Origin: Leishmania donovani
Lineage: Eukaryota; Euglenozoa; Kinetoplastea; Trypanosomatida; Trypanosomatidae
DNA: 64,000 nucleotides
Assembly (NCBI RefSeq): GCF_000227135.1
Contig: NC_018260.1
Location: forward strand, 282,429 to 346,428
Direction: 5' to 3'
This document shows positions 47,791 to 58,605 of the stretch, piece after piece (position 1 is the stretch's first letter; each line of letters begins with the position of its first letter). Below the pieces are notes generated by a model. The model did no database searches. It was not told where the DNA came from and worked only from the letters and a program-made list of their open reading frames with translations. The position numbers and the translations under genes are program-made.

Positions 47791-49521
47791 CATTCCGACC
47801 TTGTCGTGCGAGCGTGCCGAGGTCCATGCTCTTGCGTGGTTGCGTGATTTTTAGGCTACACAGGGAAACAAAATTAGCCAAAGCAAGGGTTAGTGTTCCC
47901 GGCAGCAACACTACGGGGAACGTGCGAATGCTGAAGAGGCAGGGCAAGTAGGCCTTGTCACCATTTTCTGTGATTCAATCCGTTCTTCGGTGAGCAGAAA
48001 TGAAACGGGGCTGGTACGACGCCACAAGCAGCGGGGTATGCACATTCGTCAGTGCTTGTCTGCGACGCGCAGTTGCCGCTCTCCCTGTGCTCTGCCGCTC
48101 CTTTCGTTTTTCCTGCCGCCGAACTGTGTGATACCTCGGCCTTTCAACCCCCTTCACGGATCGCCGCGTTTTGCTGCCCAGCTATCCCTATCTCACTCTG
48201 CGCTTCTTCTCTTTCCTTGTCGCGCACGCGGACCTACTCCATCTACCGACTATGTGGCACGGACACGCACAGCCACCGCAAGAGCAGAACGTGACGCTAC
48301 GGCATATCTTTTTGCCGAAACTGCACCCTCTTAATCCCCTCCTCTTTTTTCCTCTGTATTCTGAGCTACGACTTCGTACGCACACACAGGCACGAAACTT
48401 GCCATCCACTATCTCGCTTGTTCGGCGTGTCTGCCTTCTTTGTATTTTTGCGTCTATGTGGGTCTTCGAGCAGCTTGCACTCTTTCTCTCATTGCCGAGC
48501 ACCTTTACCGCAACCTCCTCTTTTCCATTCCTCGCTTTTTACACGCGTAAGCCCCTTGTCTCTCACGCACGCGCACGCACACACGCACAGTCGTCGCACA
48601 CATCGTAGCCGGTTTCTGCAGGCAGCAGAAAAGCTGTCGCACAAGCCTCCCCACTCCCTAGCAGCAGCACATGCGCTGACGTTCTCCCCCTCTTCTCCTC
48701 GCATTCCTTTGTCCCCTCCGTCCTCGTTGCGCGGCTTCCAATCAGCACCTCGTCTCATTCATGATTTTGTTGTTGTCCCCGGCCCACTGTCGTCTCCTGG
48801 TACGTCCCTCGCTCGCGCCCCTTCCCCTATCATTCTTGCTATATATATATATATGTGTGTGTGTGTGCGTGTGCGTCTGCTTAGCGCTCTGGCTGCTCCT
48901 TCGTGTGTCTCGTCCAGTAGGCGTCAGGACCTCTGCGTGTTTGATGGTGTTCTTTTCGTTTGGGCTCATCCAGCACTGTGGCGTGTCTCCTTCTCTTCTC
49001 CCCCTCCCCCTCTCCTTCCCCTTCCTTCCGTCCTTCCTCCTCGCCGCGCGTCGTAAAGGTGCACACGGTGCATGTGAGTACTTTTTTTTGCGCGCGCGCG
49101 CGAGTGTGTAATCTTTGCTTGTGTCGTCGTCGAGTGCTCTCCCTCTGGTTTGCATCTCATTTTCTGGTTCTGCTGTTGTTGGCGTCCTCTCCTCCCTCTC
49201 CTACAACTTGTTGTGGTTGCGGTCTCGGCCTCCGACTTGGACTCCATCAACGTCGCCTCCTCTTGCTTGCCACACTTGCTCGTATTGTTCTGTGTGTGTG
49301 CCCCCTCCTCGTTTCTCACCGCCGCTTTATTGCCTGTTCAGGGCGCTTGCAGTCGCTCTCGCTCATCGCTTGGTTCAGTTCTTGCTTACAGACCTCATCG
49401 GGCCACATCACGGGAGAGTTTCATGGCGCGTTGCGCGCCACATCATCCACTCGGTTCCTTCGCTGCACCTCCTCCAGCGGCAAAGAGAAAAGAAAGAGAG
49501 GCAGCAGTGATCGGCAACACG
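47791..49521. other. intergenic region and long 5' flank of the NAPRT gene
   Basis: About 1.7 kb without a gene; TA/TG microsatellite at 48840-48866 and long CT-rich stretches. The in-frame extension upstream of 49522 lacks coding bias. Confidence 0.6.
49285..49341 (+). promoter_or_regulatory. predicted spliced-leader acceptor for the NAPRT mRNA
   Basis: Pyrimidine-rich run ends CTTTATTGCCTGTTCAG with AG at 49340-49341, giving a 180-nt 5' UTR to ATG 49522. Confidence 0.5.
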
Positions 49522-50766
49522 ATGGCTCACTCGAACCAGTTCGCCCCGATCATCCAATCGCTCCTGGACACGGATGCCTACAAACTGCACATGCAGCAGG
49601 CCGTCTTTCACCAGAACCCAACCGTGACTGCGGCCTACAAGTTCAGCTGCCGCGACAAGGATGTCCACCTTGGCATCTACGCGGATCAGGTGTACGCGCA
49701 CGTGCAGCAGATGGCCCATGTGCGACTGACCCAAGAGGAATGCGCCTACTTGGCAACCCTGCCCTACTTTAAGGAGGACTACCTCGAATACCTGCGCGGC
49801 TACCGCTACAAGCCGGAGCAGGTGCAGATTCGCGCCGTGCCGCCGACGATGGCATGCGAGAAGAACGAGTTCGGCGAGGACGGCTCCGACCTGGAGGTGA
49901 CGGTGGAGGGGCCATGGGTGGAAACAATTCTGTGGGAAATCCCGCTACTGGCGATCGTCAGCGAGGTCACCCAACGCAGCCGCCACTCTCGCGTGGGTCC
50001 GGCTGAGGCGCTGGCGAACCTGCACGAGAAGTTGGAGCTGTTCTTCGCTAATCACACGGAGGAGGAGCTTGCCACTTTCAAGGTTGCTGAGTTTGGCACG
50101 CGCCGGCGCTGCAGCCAGGCGGTGCAGGAGGTGGTCGTGCGAACACTAAAGGAGGATGTGCGATTCGGACCGCACCTGGTGGGCACGAGTAACTACGATC
50201 TGGCGCGGCGCCTTGGTCTGCCGCCTGTGGGCACTCAAGCGCATGAGTGGTTTCAGGCCTTTCAGCAGCTTTCTTCAGAGCTGCGCCGTTCTCAGATTAT
50301 GGCGATGGACCACTGGCTACAGGAGTACCCCCAGTGTCTCGGCATTGCGCTCACGGATTGCATCACAATGGACGCCTTCTTGAAGGACTTCGACACGCGT
50401 CTGGCGAACGCCTATCAGGGACTGCGGCAAGACTCGGGTGTACCCACGGAGTGGGGCCAGAAGGCCTTGAATCACTACAAGCTTCTCGGGATCGATCCCC
50501 ACACCAAGACTCTCGTCTTCTCAGACGGGCTCGACCTGGAGAAAGCGGTGGAGTTGTACAACGGCTTCAAGGAGGACACAAATGTGTTATGTGGCATCGG
50601 CACGCAGCTGACGTGCTCCATTAAAGGAGTTCGCTCGATTAACATCGTCATGAAAATGGTCCGATGCCAGGGCAGGCCAGTCGCGAAGCTGTCGGACAGC
50701 CCCGGCAAGATCATGTGCGACGACCTCGAGTACGTAGAGAAGCTGAAGGAGGCTTTTAACGTTTAA
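49522..50766 (+). CDS. nicotinate phosphoribosyltransferase (NAPRT, bacterial PncB type)
   Basis: A 414-residue protein matching bacterial PncB (about 400 aa) from end to end. It has SLLDTDAYKLHMQQAVFHQN at the start and the RFGPHLVGTSNYDLARRLGL / GTQAHEW active-site region, where His241 corresponds to the His that is phosphorylated in enterobacterial PncB. Then follow YPQCLGIALTDCITMDAFLK, YQGLRQDSGVP, LVFSDGLDLEKAVELY, GIGTQLTCS and AKLSDSPGKIMC. It converts nicotinate and PRPP to nicotinate mononucleotide, using ATP, the entry step of the Preiss-Handler route to NAD. Leishmania cannot make NAD de novo and relies on salvage, so the enzyme should matter, acting downstream of a nicotinamidase. 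The ATG at 49522 is set by the family's N-terminus; an upstream ATG at 49423 would add unrelated residues. Close likeness to gammaproteobacterial PncB suggests an old lateral transfer. Confidence 0.95.
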   Translation: MAHSNQFAPIIQSLLDTDAYKLHMQQAVFHQNPTVTAAYKFSCRDKDVHLGIYADQVYAHVQQMAHVRLTQEECAYLATLPYFKEDYLEYLRGYRYKPEQVQIRAVPPTMACEKNEFGEDGSDLEVTVEGPWVETILWEIPLLAIVSEVTQRSRHSRVGPAEALANLHEKLELFFANHTEEELATFKVAEFGTRRRCSQAVQEVVVRTLKEDVRFGPHLVGTSNYDLARRLGLPPVGTQAHEWFQAFQQLSSELRRSQIMAMDHWLQEYPQCLGIALTDCITMDAFLKDFDTRLANAYQGLRQDSGVPTEWGQKALNHYKLLGIDPHTKTLVFSDGLDLEKAVELYNGFKEDTNVLCGIGTQLTCSIKGVRSINIVMKMVRCQGRPVAKLSDSPGKIMCDDLEYVEKLKEAFNV

Positions 50767-51069
50767 ATGAGCCCCATATAGTATGGAGATCCGGCACGGT
50801 TGAGGAAGGACGTAATAGCTACAAGTGCAAGCGGCAAGGAGTACCTAACGGTGACGCGTGAGCAAAGAGGGGGGGAGACACGAGTAGCAATGGGCGAAAA
50901 AAGAAAAGATGTGCGGGTGTGGCGGCACCTAGGCTGCCGCGCCGTACCTCTCTTGTCAAGCAGCTTCGCCTCACACCTTGTCCCCTCCCCGCGGGTGGCA
51001 CATGTGCTGCTGGTGCTGCTACTGTAGTTGTTCTCTTCGCCTTTCCCCCTTTTCCCCCATTAGCGGCCT

Positions 51070-51092
51070 AATATATATATATATATATATAT
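51070..51092. repeat. (AT)n microsatellite
   Basis: About 11 AT units, followed 35 nt later by a second run (51128-51147). Confidence 0.95.
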
Positions 51093-51127
51093 CGCCCTTT
51101 GTTTCTGTGTGCATATATTCTCAAGGC

Positions 51128-51147
51128 ATATATATATATATATATAC
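51128..51147. repeat. (AT)n microsatellite
   Basis: About 10 TA/AT units, close to the preceding run; both are expected to lie in the 3' region after the NAPRT gene. Confidence 0.95.
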
Positions 51148-54100
51148 ATACGCATAAGTGGCGTTACCGGTTCCCGCATCGTCATCATCATCATCTCTCT
51201 GTCTCCCTCCCCCCTGTTCTGCCTTCCTTGTGTTTTTAGTTGTTGTCTCTCTTTCATTTTGGCGCTTCGCTTCGCGTTTGCCTTTGCAGCGCTTGCCTTG
51301 TGCAGTGTGCGTACGCCGGGCACCTCTCTCCTGGCCCCGCCCTCTTCTAGTGCTCTCGCTCCCTTCCTCTCTACACCGGAAGGGAGAAGGAGGTGTTGAC
51401 GACTATGCCCTGCGGGCGCATCGGCGGTCGCAGACGGCTTTGTGGTAGGCACGCTGGCATGCGGGCGCCTGAAAGGAGCTCGGTTGTCTCTTTTTCGGAA
51501 GCTCAAGCACAGCGAAGCGCGCGCATCCAGGGTGTTATGGAGGATGATTGAATCAGAAAGCAAAAACACCAGTGCGCAACAACGGGCACTGCGCGGGGGC
51601 GGGTGTCGCATGGCTGACCGCGTGTTTGTGTATGCGTCGCCCATGGCCCTCGCTCTTCCCCTCCCCACCCCACCCCCAGTTCCCTCTTTTGCTTTGCATG
51701 GCTCCTCCGTGCGCATGCCCAGGTGGGTCTGACGCGTGTTGCTTGACTCTTGCGTCTCTCTCCGAAACGTTAGAGGGAAAACGGTGTGTCGTTTCCTTTT
51801 TATTGCTGGCGTTGTTCTTATGGGAGTGTGAGCGTCGTGCTCGGTTGGATGTGTTGCCTAATGGTGTCCCTGATTGTTCGGGCAACTGGGTTTTAGTATC
51901 TCCAAGGGCCATAACAAGAATGAGCAGACAGCGAGATGATTGACAGACGCGTCGAGGAAGAGGAGGAGTGAGTGGGTGAGTCGAGGCACTCTCCGCGATT
52001 CCAAATGGCGCGCCTCAGCGCATTTCTTCACCCACGGCCGCTCGTCTACTCATTCTGCATCTCGAATCTAGCGGCTGTCAGCGTTGGATTTGCCTCCCCG
52101 CCCCCTCCCTTGATTATCCGCCATGGCAGGGCTTCTTCGGGCGAGAGAAAAAAAGAGGCGGGGTGCTGCGTACGCCTGCCTAATCGTGCGCCGTGCCATG
52201 GAGAACGCGACAGGAGGGATACCAGATTCGTGCAATCTGCCACAGAAGTAGAAAACGCGCCAGTGAGGACGAGTTGGGAGGCACGTATGGGCATTCATCA
52301 CGCGTATGCGCTGACATCATGTCTTCTTTTTGCCGTTGTTCGTGCGTGTTGTTGCTGGCTTGGTAGCGGCTACCTACTCCTGTTCTCCGGCTTATGTCCT
52401 GACTGACGTTGAGAGCGCAACCCTCCTTCTCCCCCCTCCCCCTCTATCGCTTCGATTTCGTATGTTTCTTTCCCTGCTTCTGTGGTTGTGGCTTTTGACC
52501 CTTCTTTGGCATGCACCGCGCTGCCTTGTAGCTTGTACACATATATATGTTTTGTGGGGCATAGAGTTTACACGACAGCGAGCTACTCGCTCCACGTTGG
52601 AGGGGGAGGAGGGCTCGTCCATTGGTTGGTTGTTGCGCGCAAATCATCCCTCGACCTGTTTCCGTTCTTTTTTGTTGTCCATGGTCTCCCTTCTTGTCCT
52701 GCTGGTTCCTTTGAGAGTCCTCCTCCTCTGACGCGCTTCCTGGTGGCCCATTCACCTGCAGTCTTGCCTCCCCGAGTTGCGTGTCTCTCTCTGCCCCTTT
52801 CCAACGCTTTCTTTCTTTTTATTCTCACACGGCGTGCTCAGTCGCGCATGCGTCGATTTTCCGGCTCGCTCGGGCCCGCATGACACGTTGAAGAAAAGGA
52901 GAGGGGGCGCAACGAAACGAAGAGAACGCTGCGTTCTTCTGTGCACGTCATGTATCGTGAGAAGTGCTGCTCCTATCCGTTTTCTTTTTGTTTTTGTGCA
53001 CACGCTAGTCGCCCGTGTGTGGTCGCCCTCGAACAGCGAGAGAGGAATGGATCACGGCGGAATGCGTCAACTCCTTGGCCTGCCGTAACGAAGCTGGAGA
53101 CGTAAGGCTGATGGGAATGGCACGCAAATGCTTTTCTTCTCGCTGCGTGTCTGTCCTTGTGGTATGCATTGAATGCAAGCTCTCGTGCCTCTGCATGCGG
53201 CGTTGCCGCTGGTATGACGGATGTTAGGAAAGGTGTGACGGATCGAGGGGGAGGTTGCAACGCTGTACCGCCGCAGGCGTGCGTTGGGGAGAAGACTATG
53301 GAGAATAAGCGCACACACTTGGCTCATCTCCCTCTTCCACCACCCCATCCCACTCCGCCTGCACGCAGGCACAGAGAAAGATGATGGCCAGTGTGAGGTA
53401 TGTCTTTCTTCTCTTCGTCTCTTTCCCTCTTTTCTGTGCTGGGGCATACGATAACGTCTGCGTGAGTGTGTGTGTGTGGGGGTGGCGTGCTCGTGCAGGT
53501 GGCAGCACAACACAAGAGCGACGGCAATCACTTAACCTTTAGTGATGTTGTCGGTCCACTTCTCACTCCCGCGATGCCGTAGGCCCCGCCCATTTTCGGC
53601 CATTTAAATCTGGGCATGCGCGCACGCACGATCTTGCCCTCTCTCGGCGGTGTGGGGGCGCCCAAACGGGTGAGACGTTTGACGATGCAGAACGCGCACA
53701 TGCATTAGTGCGTGCATCTGCGCAGATGTGTGTGCGCATGTATCTCGAGATGCGTCGTTTCTTTTTCTCACACACACGTGTTGACTTCCGCTCTCTGATT
53801 GTCTCATGGTACTTCCAGGCACGATATGACGACTAAGAAAGAAGGGCGCCGTAACCCCATCGTACGCTATTTTCGCCCTTCTTCTTTCCCTGTTAGGCGC
53901 TCACGGTGTTGTTGTTGTTCCCAGCCTTTGCCTGCATGTTTACGTTCGTGCCGAGGTCCGTCTCCAGGACGGCCTCATACCGTTACTAGTATTGTTAGTA
54001 CGACAGCGTTCTTCAAGCTCCCTTCCCCAATCTTGTTCTTGATCGCACCGTTTTTTTTTTCGCGCTTGTTTGGCCGCCGCCTCATCCGTCGTCGGGCCCC

Positions 54101-54904
54101 GTACGTTTGCCGTTGGATCACCCATGCGAGGTGTACGCCTTCCACTACAGCCACTCGGATTGTGGCGCGTGCTCGCATCTGCAAGCTCCGCGCACCGCTC
54201 ACCTTGGCTCTCTCATGGCGTCGCTAGGCTTTCCCTTCTTGCTCTTGCTCTCTCCGCCCCTGCGCGTCATCACACCACCACCACCCCTTCCGCTCTCCCT
54301 CCGCTCATTCGGCGTCGCAAAGTGCGGGTGCGGGCGCGGGGAGGTGCGTGCAGGGGACGAGACGAGGCGAGACGAAGGCCGGAGGACAGCACAAAAAAAT
54401 AAGAAAAGTGGCGCCCGCATGGTCTTTGGTAGCAACCACAGCTGTGCCTGCACGGAAGACACTGCCTCTGCAAACAAGGAGCATATATATATATATACAT
54501 GTGTGCGCGTGTGCTGCGCACCGCGGAAAAAAATGGGAGGCGGTGAGGTGCGGCGCCCCCTCATCTTCGCAAAGGACACCGCCCGCCGCATGAGCGCGGG
54601 CGGATGGGCTTTTCCTCTCCATCCATTCCTGGAGTCTGCGCCTGCACTTGAGCGATAAGCCATCCAGCTCAGCCGTGTCAGCCTCATGTCTTTGTTCTCT
54701 CTCTCGACTGCTCAACTCTCGTCTCGCGACCGCACTCCGTGGTACTATGGTCGTGTGTCACGCGTGCACCCGCCTAATGGCTGCTGCTTACTCCGCAATC
54801 TCTTTTTTTGTGTGCGCGTGCTTGCATCGACTGGGACGGATGTGCACCGTGCCGCCCACCTCATCCTCACGGCAACACACACTCGTCTCTGTTGACGAAG
54901 GAAG

Positions 54905-56689
54905 ATGTCGCACCGATACGAGGATGCCGTGCTAAAAGGAACGGCCCTGCTGTTGCTGGACCTGCCACCAGCGCTCCTCAACGCCCCCCAGCCGCTGCAG
55001 AAGCTGTTCGATACGCATTACCCCGATAACGGAATAACGCACATCTTGTTGAACACAACGCCGATCCGCAGCACATCTGACGAGAATGTCATGGAGTGTG
55101 GGGTCGTGTTCTTTTCGTCCTCGAAAGCGCTGTGGACGATTCTGGACCGAGTGCGAGTGCTACTGCGCACCGAGGACGGCGCGCTAGAGTTGCGGCGTGG
55201 CTACTTGACACTGGGTGTGCATGAGGTGCTGGTGGAGGGAGTTGTGACGTGGGGCGCAGAAGGGCGACAGCGCCCCACCTCTGTTCCACAGGCCGCTACA
55301 CCAACACTCGCGCCGGCCGTGGCGCCATGTGCCAAGGATGCGAAAAACTCTGCTATGTCGGGGAGCGCGCCGACGCTAGTCTCCGTCCCGGCCACCACTT
55401 CAGCGACAGCATCGGAAGCCGTGCGTGCTCCGCGAAATGAAGAAGTGCACTCGAGTCGCGGAGAGACGGTGGGTGGCGTGCAAAGTTGTGGTGCGGTTTG
55501 CGAGACGGTGGTAGTCACTTTTCTGTTCAAGGAAATATATAATCGCCACCGCGACAACAGAGAGGACCCCACGCATGGAAGACAGGGTGGTGTTGCGGCG
55601 AGCTTCCCTCTGTCGCCGTTCATGGTGTACCAAATGCTGGTAGGTGAGTGTCAGCCCAGAAAAATTGTTCTCATCGAGTGCCAGCGCGCTTTGGCGAAGC
55701 GCGAATGGAGGGCACTGGTCGAGCTGGAGAACGCTGATGTGGCGGCGCAAGTGATTCGCGTCTTCACGCGCCGCGCCGTGGAGTTTATAAGTGAGTCGAA
55801 CGCATACAAGGTACCGGAGCGCAGTCGCAAGCCGCCAGAGAAGGGGCCGCTGCCGATCTGCGCCGAGGTGCGCTACTATGTGAATTGCTACTACAGTGTG
55901 CGCAAAGGCCAGAGCCATTTTCTTCCAAACGGGGCTCGCAACTATCATCGCACTGTGGCGGTTCGTCCCTTCTGCAGAGCCGAGCTGGACCTTACCGATC
56001 CGCAGAACCTGGCAAGGCTGCATGTTAAAGCTCCGCGCGAGTGGAAACATGATCCTCACGCAATAAGACCTGCGTCTATTCGTGAGAGCGAATCGCCGAA
56101 CAGAGCCGACACGTGCGAGGAGGAAGGACGACCAAATAAATCGCCGTCGGCTGCCGCGCCGCCCAAGCGTCGTCGCTCGCCGTCCCTGCGCGACAGCCAG
56201 CGGCGTTCGAGGCGGTCGCCGTCGTACTCACGCACCCGCTCCGCCTCCTGCTCCTCGTCTCGCTCGTACTCCCGTGCCTCTTCGTCGTCATCGTCACGGC
56301 GTTACCGCCGCTACCACGGTCGCCGCGTTGACCGCCGCCACGGCGATGAGCGGTGGCACGATGCGCGCGCGGCGGCGCCAAGGGAGCATCAGAATACTGA
56401 AGCAGCCGGCCCTGTTGCGGCGGTGGCCCCGGAGACGGCTGTCCGTGTCGAGGCCCAGTCAATGGCCGCGGCGACGCATGCGCAGACGCAGCCCCAGCAG
56501 AAGACACACGTGATGCGCGAGCCTGCGTCAGCAACGCCTGCGCTGCCGGCGGTGGCCTACGACAGCCACGGTCCTCTACCGGTCGGGTGGCGCCCCATCT
56601 TCTCTCAGGAGTACCAGCAAACCTACTACGCCTACCGTGACCCGAACACCGGTGTGGAAACGACCACGTGGGAACGACCTGCGACATAA
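54905..56689 (+). CDS. SR-rich WW-domain protein, candidate pre-mRNA processing factor
   Basis: A 594-residue protein. Residues ~10-110 (TALLLLDLPPALLNAPQPLQ, MECGVVFFSSSKALWTILDR) have an RRM-like rhythm, though no RNP motifs are clear. A Ser/Thr/Ala-rich linker follows, then a second alpha/beta block (~235-310, FMVYQMLVGECQPRKIVLIE, WRALVELENADVAAQVIRVF) that also looks RRM-like. Next is a region with YYVNCYYSVRKGQ, and an Arg/Ser domain (~420-480, RRSRRSPSYSRTRSASCSSS). A WW domain ends the protein (~555-594): LPVGWRPI, QQTYYAYRDPNTG, TTTWERP, with both tryptophans and the YY pair present. WW domains bind Pro-rich peptides, and RS domains mark splicing factors. A role in trans-splicing or another nuclear RNA step is inferred. 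The ATG at 54905 starts the conserved-looking sequence. Confidence 0.85.
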   Translation: MSHRYEDAVLKGTALLLLDLPPALLNAPQPLQKLFDTHYPDNGITHILLNTTPIRSTSDENVMECGVVFFSSSKALWTILDRVRVLLRTEDGALELRRGYLTLGVHEVLVEGVVTWGAEGRQRPTSVPQAATPTLAPAVAPCAKDAKNSAMSGSAPTLVSVPATTSATASEAVRAPRNEEVHSSRGETVGGVQSCGAVCETVVVTFLFKEIYNRHRDNREDPTHGRQGGVAASFPLSPFMVYQMLVGECQPRKIVLIECQRALAKREWRALVELENADVAAQVIRVFTRRAVEFISESNAYKVPERSRKPPEKGPLPICAEVRYYVNCYYSVRKGQSHFLPNGARNYHRTVAVRPFCRAELDLTDPQNLARLHVKAPREWKHDPHAIRPASIRESESPNRADTCEEEGRPNKSPSAAAPPKRRRSPSLRDSQRRSRRSPSYSRTRSASCSSSRSYSRASSSSSSRRYRRYHGRRVDRRHGDERWHDARAAAPREHQNTEAAGPVAAVAPETAVRVEAQSMAAATHAQTQPQQKTHVMREPASATPALPAVAYDSHGPLPVGWRPIFSQEYQQTYYAYRDPNTGVETTTWERPAT

Positions 56690-58443
56690 AGCAGTGTGGG
56701 GTGCAGATGGGGGTGGGGGAGGAATAGCGTGCATGTCCGTGTGTTGCACCTGTCTGTGCGCCCACTCCTACCCGCATAAGCGGCCCTCCCCCCCCCCCAC
56801 ACACACACACACTCTCTCCGGCGCGAATGTACAAGAGCCGAGCGGAGGTGTAGCCGGGAACTATTCAGGATAGGAAACTGAAGCGTGTGACGCCTTGCGG
56901 GGTAAGCCCGTTGGGTGGTTGGTGCGTGCCTTTGCACGCACGTTTTCTCTTCGCACAGCGAAGCACGCGACGCAGCGCTGACCGTGTCGTTGCTGTACTG
57001 TGTGTGTGCCGGTGCGCGGACAAAATGGAATCGCTGCCTTCAAGCCTCATTGAGGAGAGGGCGTGGATTTCTCGCTCCGCTCTTGGGACGTGTGTGCGAT
57101 GTCTCTGTTCTCTGTGCTGTCTGTGCGCGTGTGTGCCCTTGATGTGCGCAAGCGACACGTAAGCACTGTCGTAGCGCGTTACTCTTGCCGTGTACAGCGA
57201 TGAAAAGTGTGCGCTATGCGAGGAGGTGCCTGGTGGTAGCAGCTTGAGAGAGGCCAGTGGGAGATGCTCTGCAATGACAGAGGAAACTGATAGGGCGGCA
57301 AGAGACAAGCCGAGGGGAGGGGGAGAATAGAGGCGGAGGAGTACCCGAAGCGCTTTCGCGTTGCGTGCCTTGCGCATCACTCTTACTGCATCTTGACATC
57401 TCTTTCCCTCTAGGCTGCCCCCATCTGCCCCTCCGCACCCCCGCCTCCCGCCCGAGTTTGGTGATGGGCTGACGCCATTCAGTGATGTTCAGGCCTTCTC
57501 GCATTTCTTGCCTACTCGGCAGACGGTGAGGGGGGGGGTAAGGGGTAACGGACAACACGTGAAGTGGACATGACGTCACAGGTGTCACTAGAGTTCCAGG
57601 GAGATGATAGCTGAGCGTGAGGCAGGGAATGCCGTCTAGCAACCTCTGGCAGCCCCTTTTTGCCACTGCTGCTTTGCGTCGATCCCTCCCTCCCCCCGCT
57701 TCGTCTCCGCTGCCGCTATCGGCGGGTGTGAGAGAGAGGGGGTTGCGAAGCGTGCGACGTAGATGCACTACTGCTGCGAGCGTAGCGTAGCAGGTATGCG
57801 TGTGTGTATGTGCGAATGCGCATGGCGACAATGCTGCTCTTGTCGAAACTGAATGTTTCGTGCCTGCGTGCTCGCGCACGGGCGCTAAGCTCCCTAGACG
57901 CTTGCGCACACACGAGGAGCACGCATTGCTGTGGCTCAGCCTATGGGTTTTCAGCGAACAATGAAGTCATAGGGCTCTGCGCCCGACCACTCTTCCAGCC
58001 TCTTCTGTCGATGTCTCCCCCGCGCTGCGCAAGCAGAAAGAGCGCAGTGGATTCGACTGATGCTCCCCCAAAAACGGACTTATCTACTTCGCGTGCGTTT
58101 TCTGATCAGCAAAGCAGCGCGTATTGTGCGTGATAGCGGACAGCGGATGGCAGCAGGTGGACGGGCGATTCCCATGCTGCTCTTGCGTGTTTTCTGTTTC
58201 TTTTTTTTTCATTGTGAGCTCTTCAATGGCCTCACAGCTAACGTGCTTGCTTCAGCAGGTTTGCCCCCCCCCACCACCCACCACCACTACCACCCTCCTC
58301 TTCCACCTTTCCTTTGCTCGTCTGCCGACCGCCTGATGCCTGCCTTCCGCCTCCCAATCACTCGCCCCTCAAAAAAAAAAACCTCTCTCTGATGCAATCT
58401 GGCACTGTCGCTCCCCTCGTGAGCCTTGCTGTCTCTTGTTCGG
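56690..58443. other. intergenic region
   Basis: About 1.75 kb, C-run and CA repeats at 56785-56811, G-run near 57530-57538, A-run at 58371-58381; no gene seen. Confidence 0.55.
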
Positions 58444-58605
58444 ATGCGCACAAGGATGCGGCGGAGTTGTGTGTTCTTCAGGCGGGATGTCTGTGAGCAG
58501 CTGATGGATGATCGAGTCGGGCGGAGGCTTGTGCATCGGCTGAACAACAGTATACAACGGCGGCAGGAGAGCGAAAGCAGCATGTGTCCCACCGACTTTC
58601 GGTAG
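58444..58605 (+). CDS. very short candidate gene (53 residues), unknown function
   Basis: ATG 58444 to TAG 58603-58605. The product is basic and helical-looking (MRTRMRRSCVFFRRDVCEQL, DDRVGRRLVHRLNNS) and ends MCPTDFR. About two thirds of the third positions are G or C, and CT-rich DNA lies upstream (58382-58440). The Arg-rich start could be a mitochondrial targeting helix or the whole of a small organellar subunit. Nothing is recognised, and the frame is short enough to occur by chance. Confidence 0.3.
   Translation: MRTRMRRSCVFFRRDVCEQLMDDRVGRRLVHRLNNSIQRRQESESSMCPTDFR

Larger units (their letters stand above)
50767..54904. other. 4.1-kb region without a credible gene
   Basis: No frame here has coding character; open stretches are short and conflicting on both strands. 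It holds (AT)n runs at 51070-51092 and 51128-51147 and another near 54485-54500, CT-rich tracts, and scattered CA repeats. It probably includes a long NAPRT 3' UTR and the 5' flank of the WW gene. No SIDER2 signature and no RNA gene were recognised. Confidence 0.6.

Noticed and set aside
47120..47947. Minus-strand frame across copy E
   Set aside because: Same artefact of the SIDER2 antisense strand and a gap of N.
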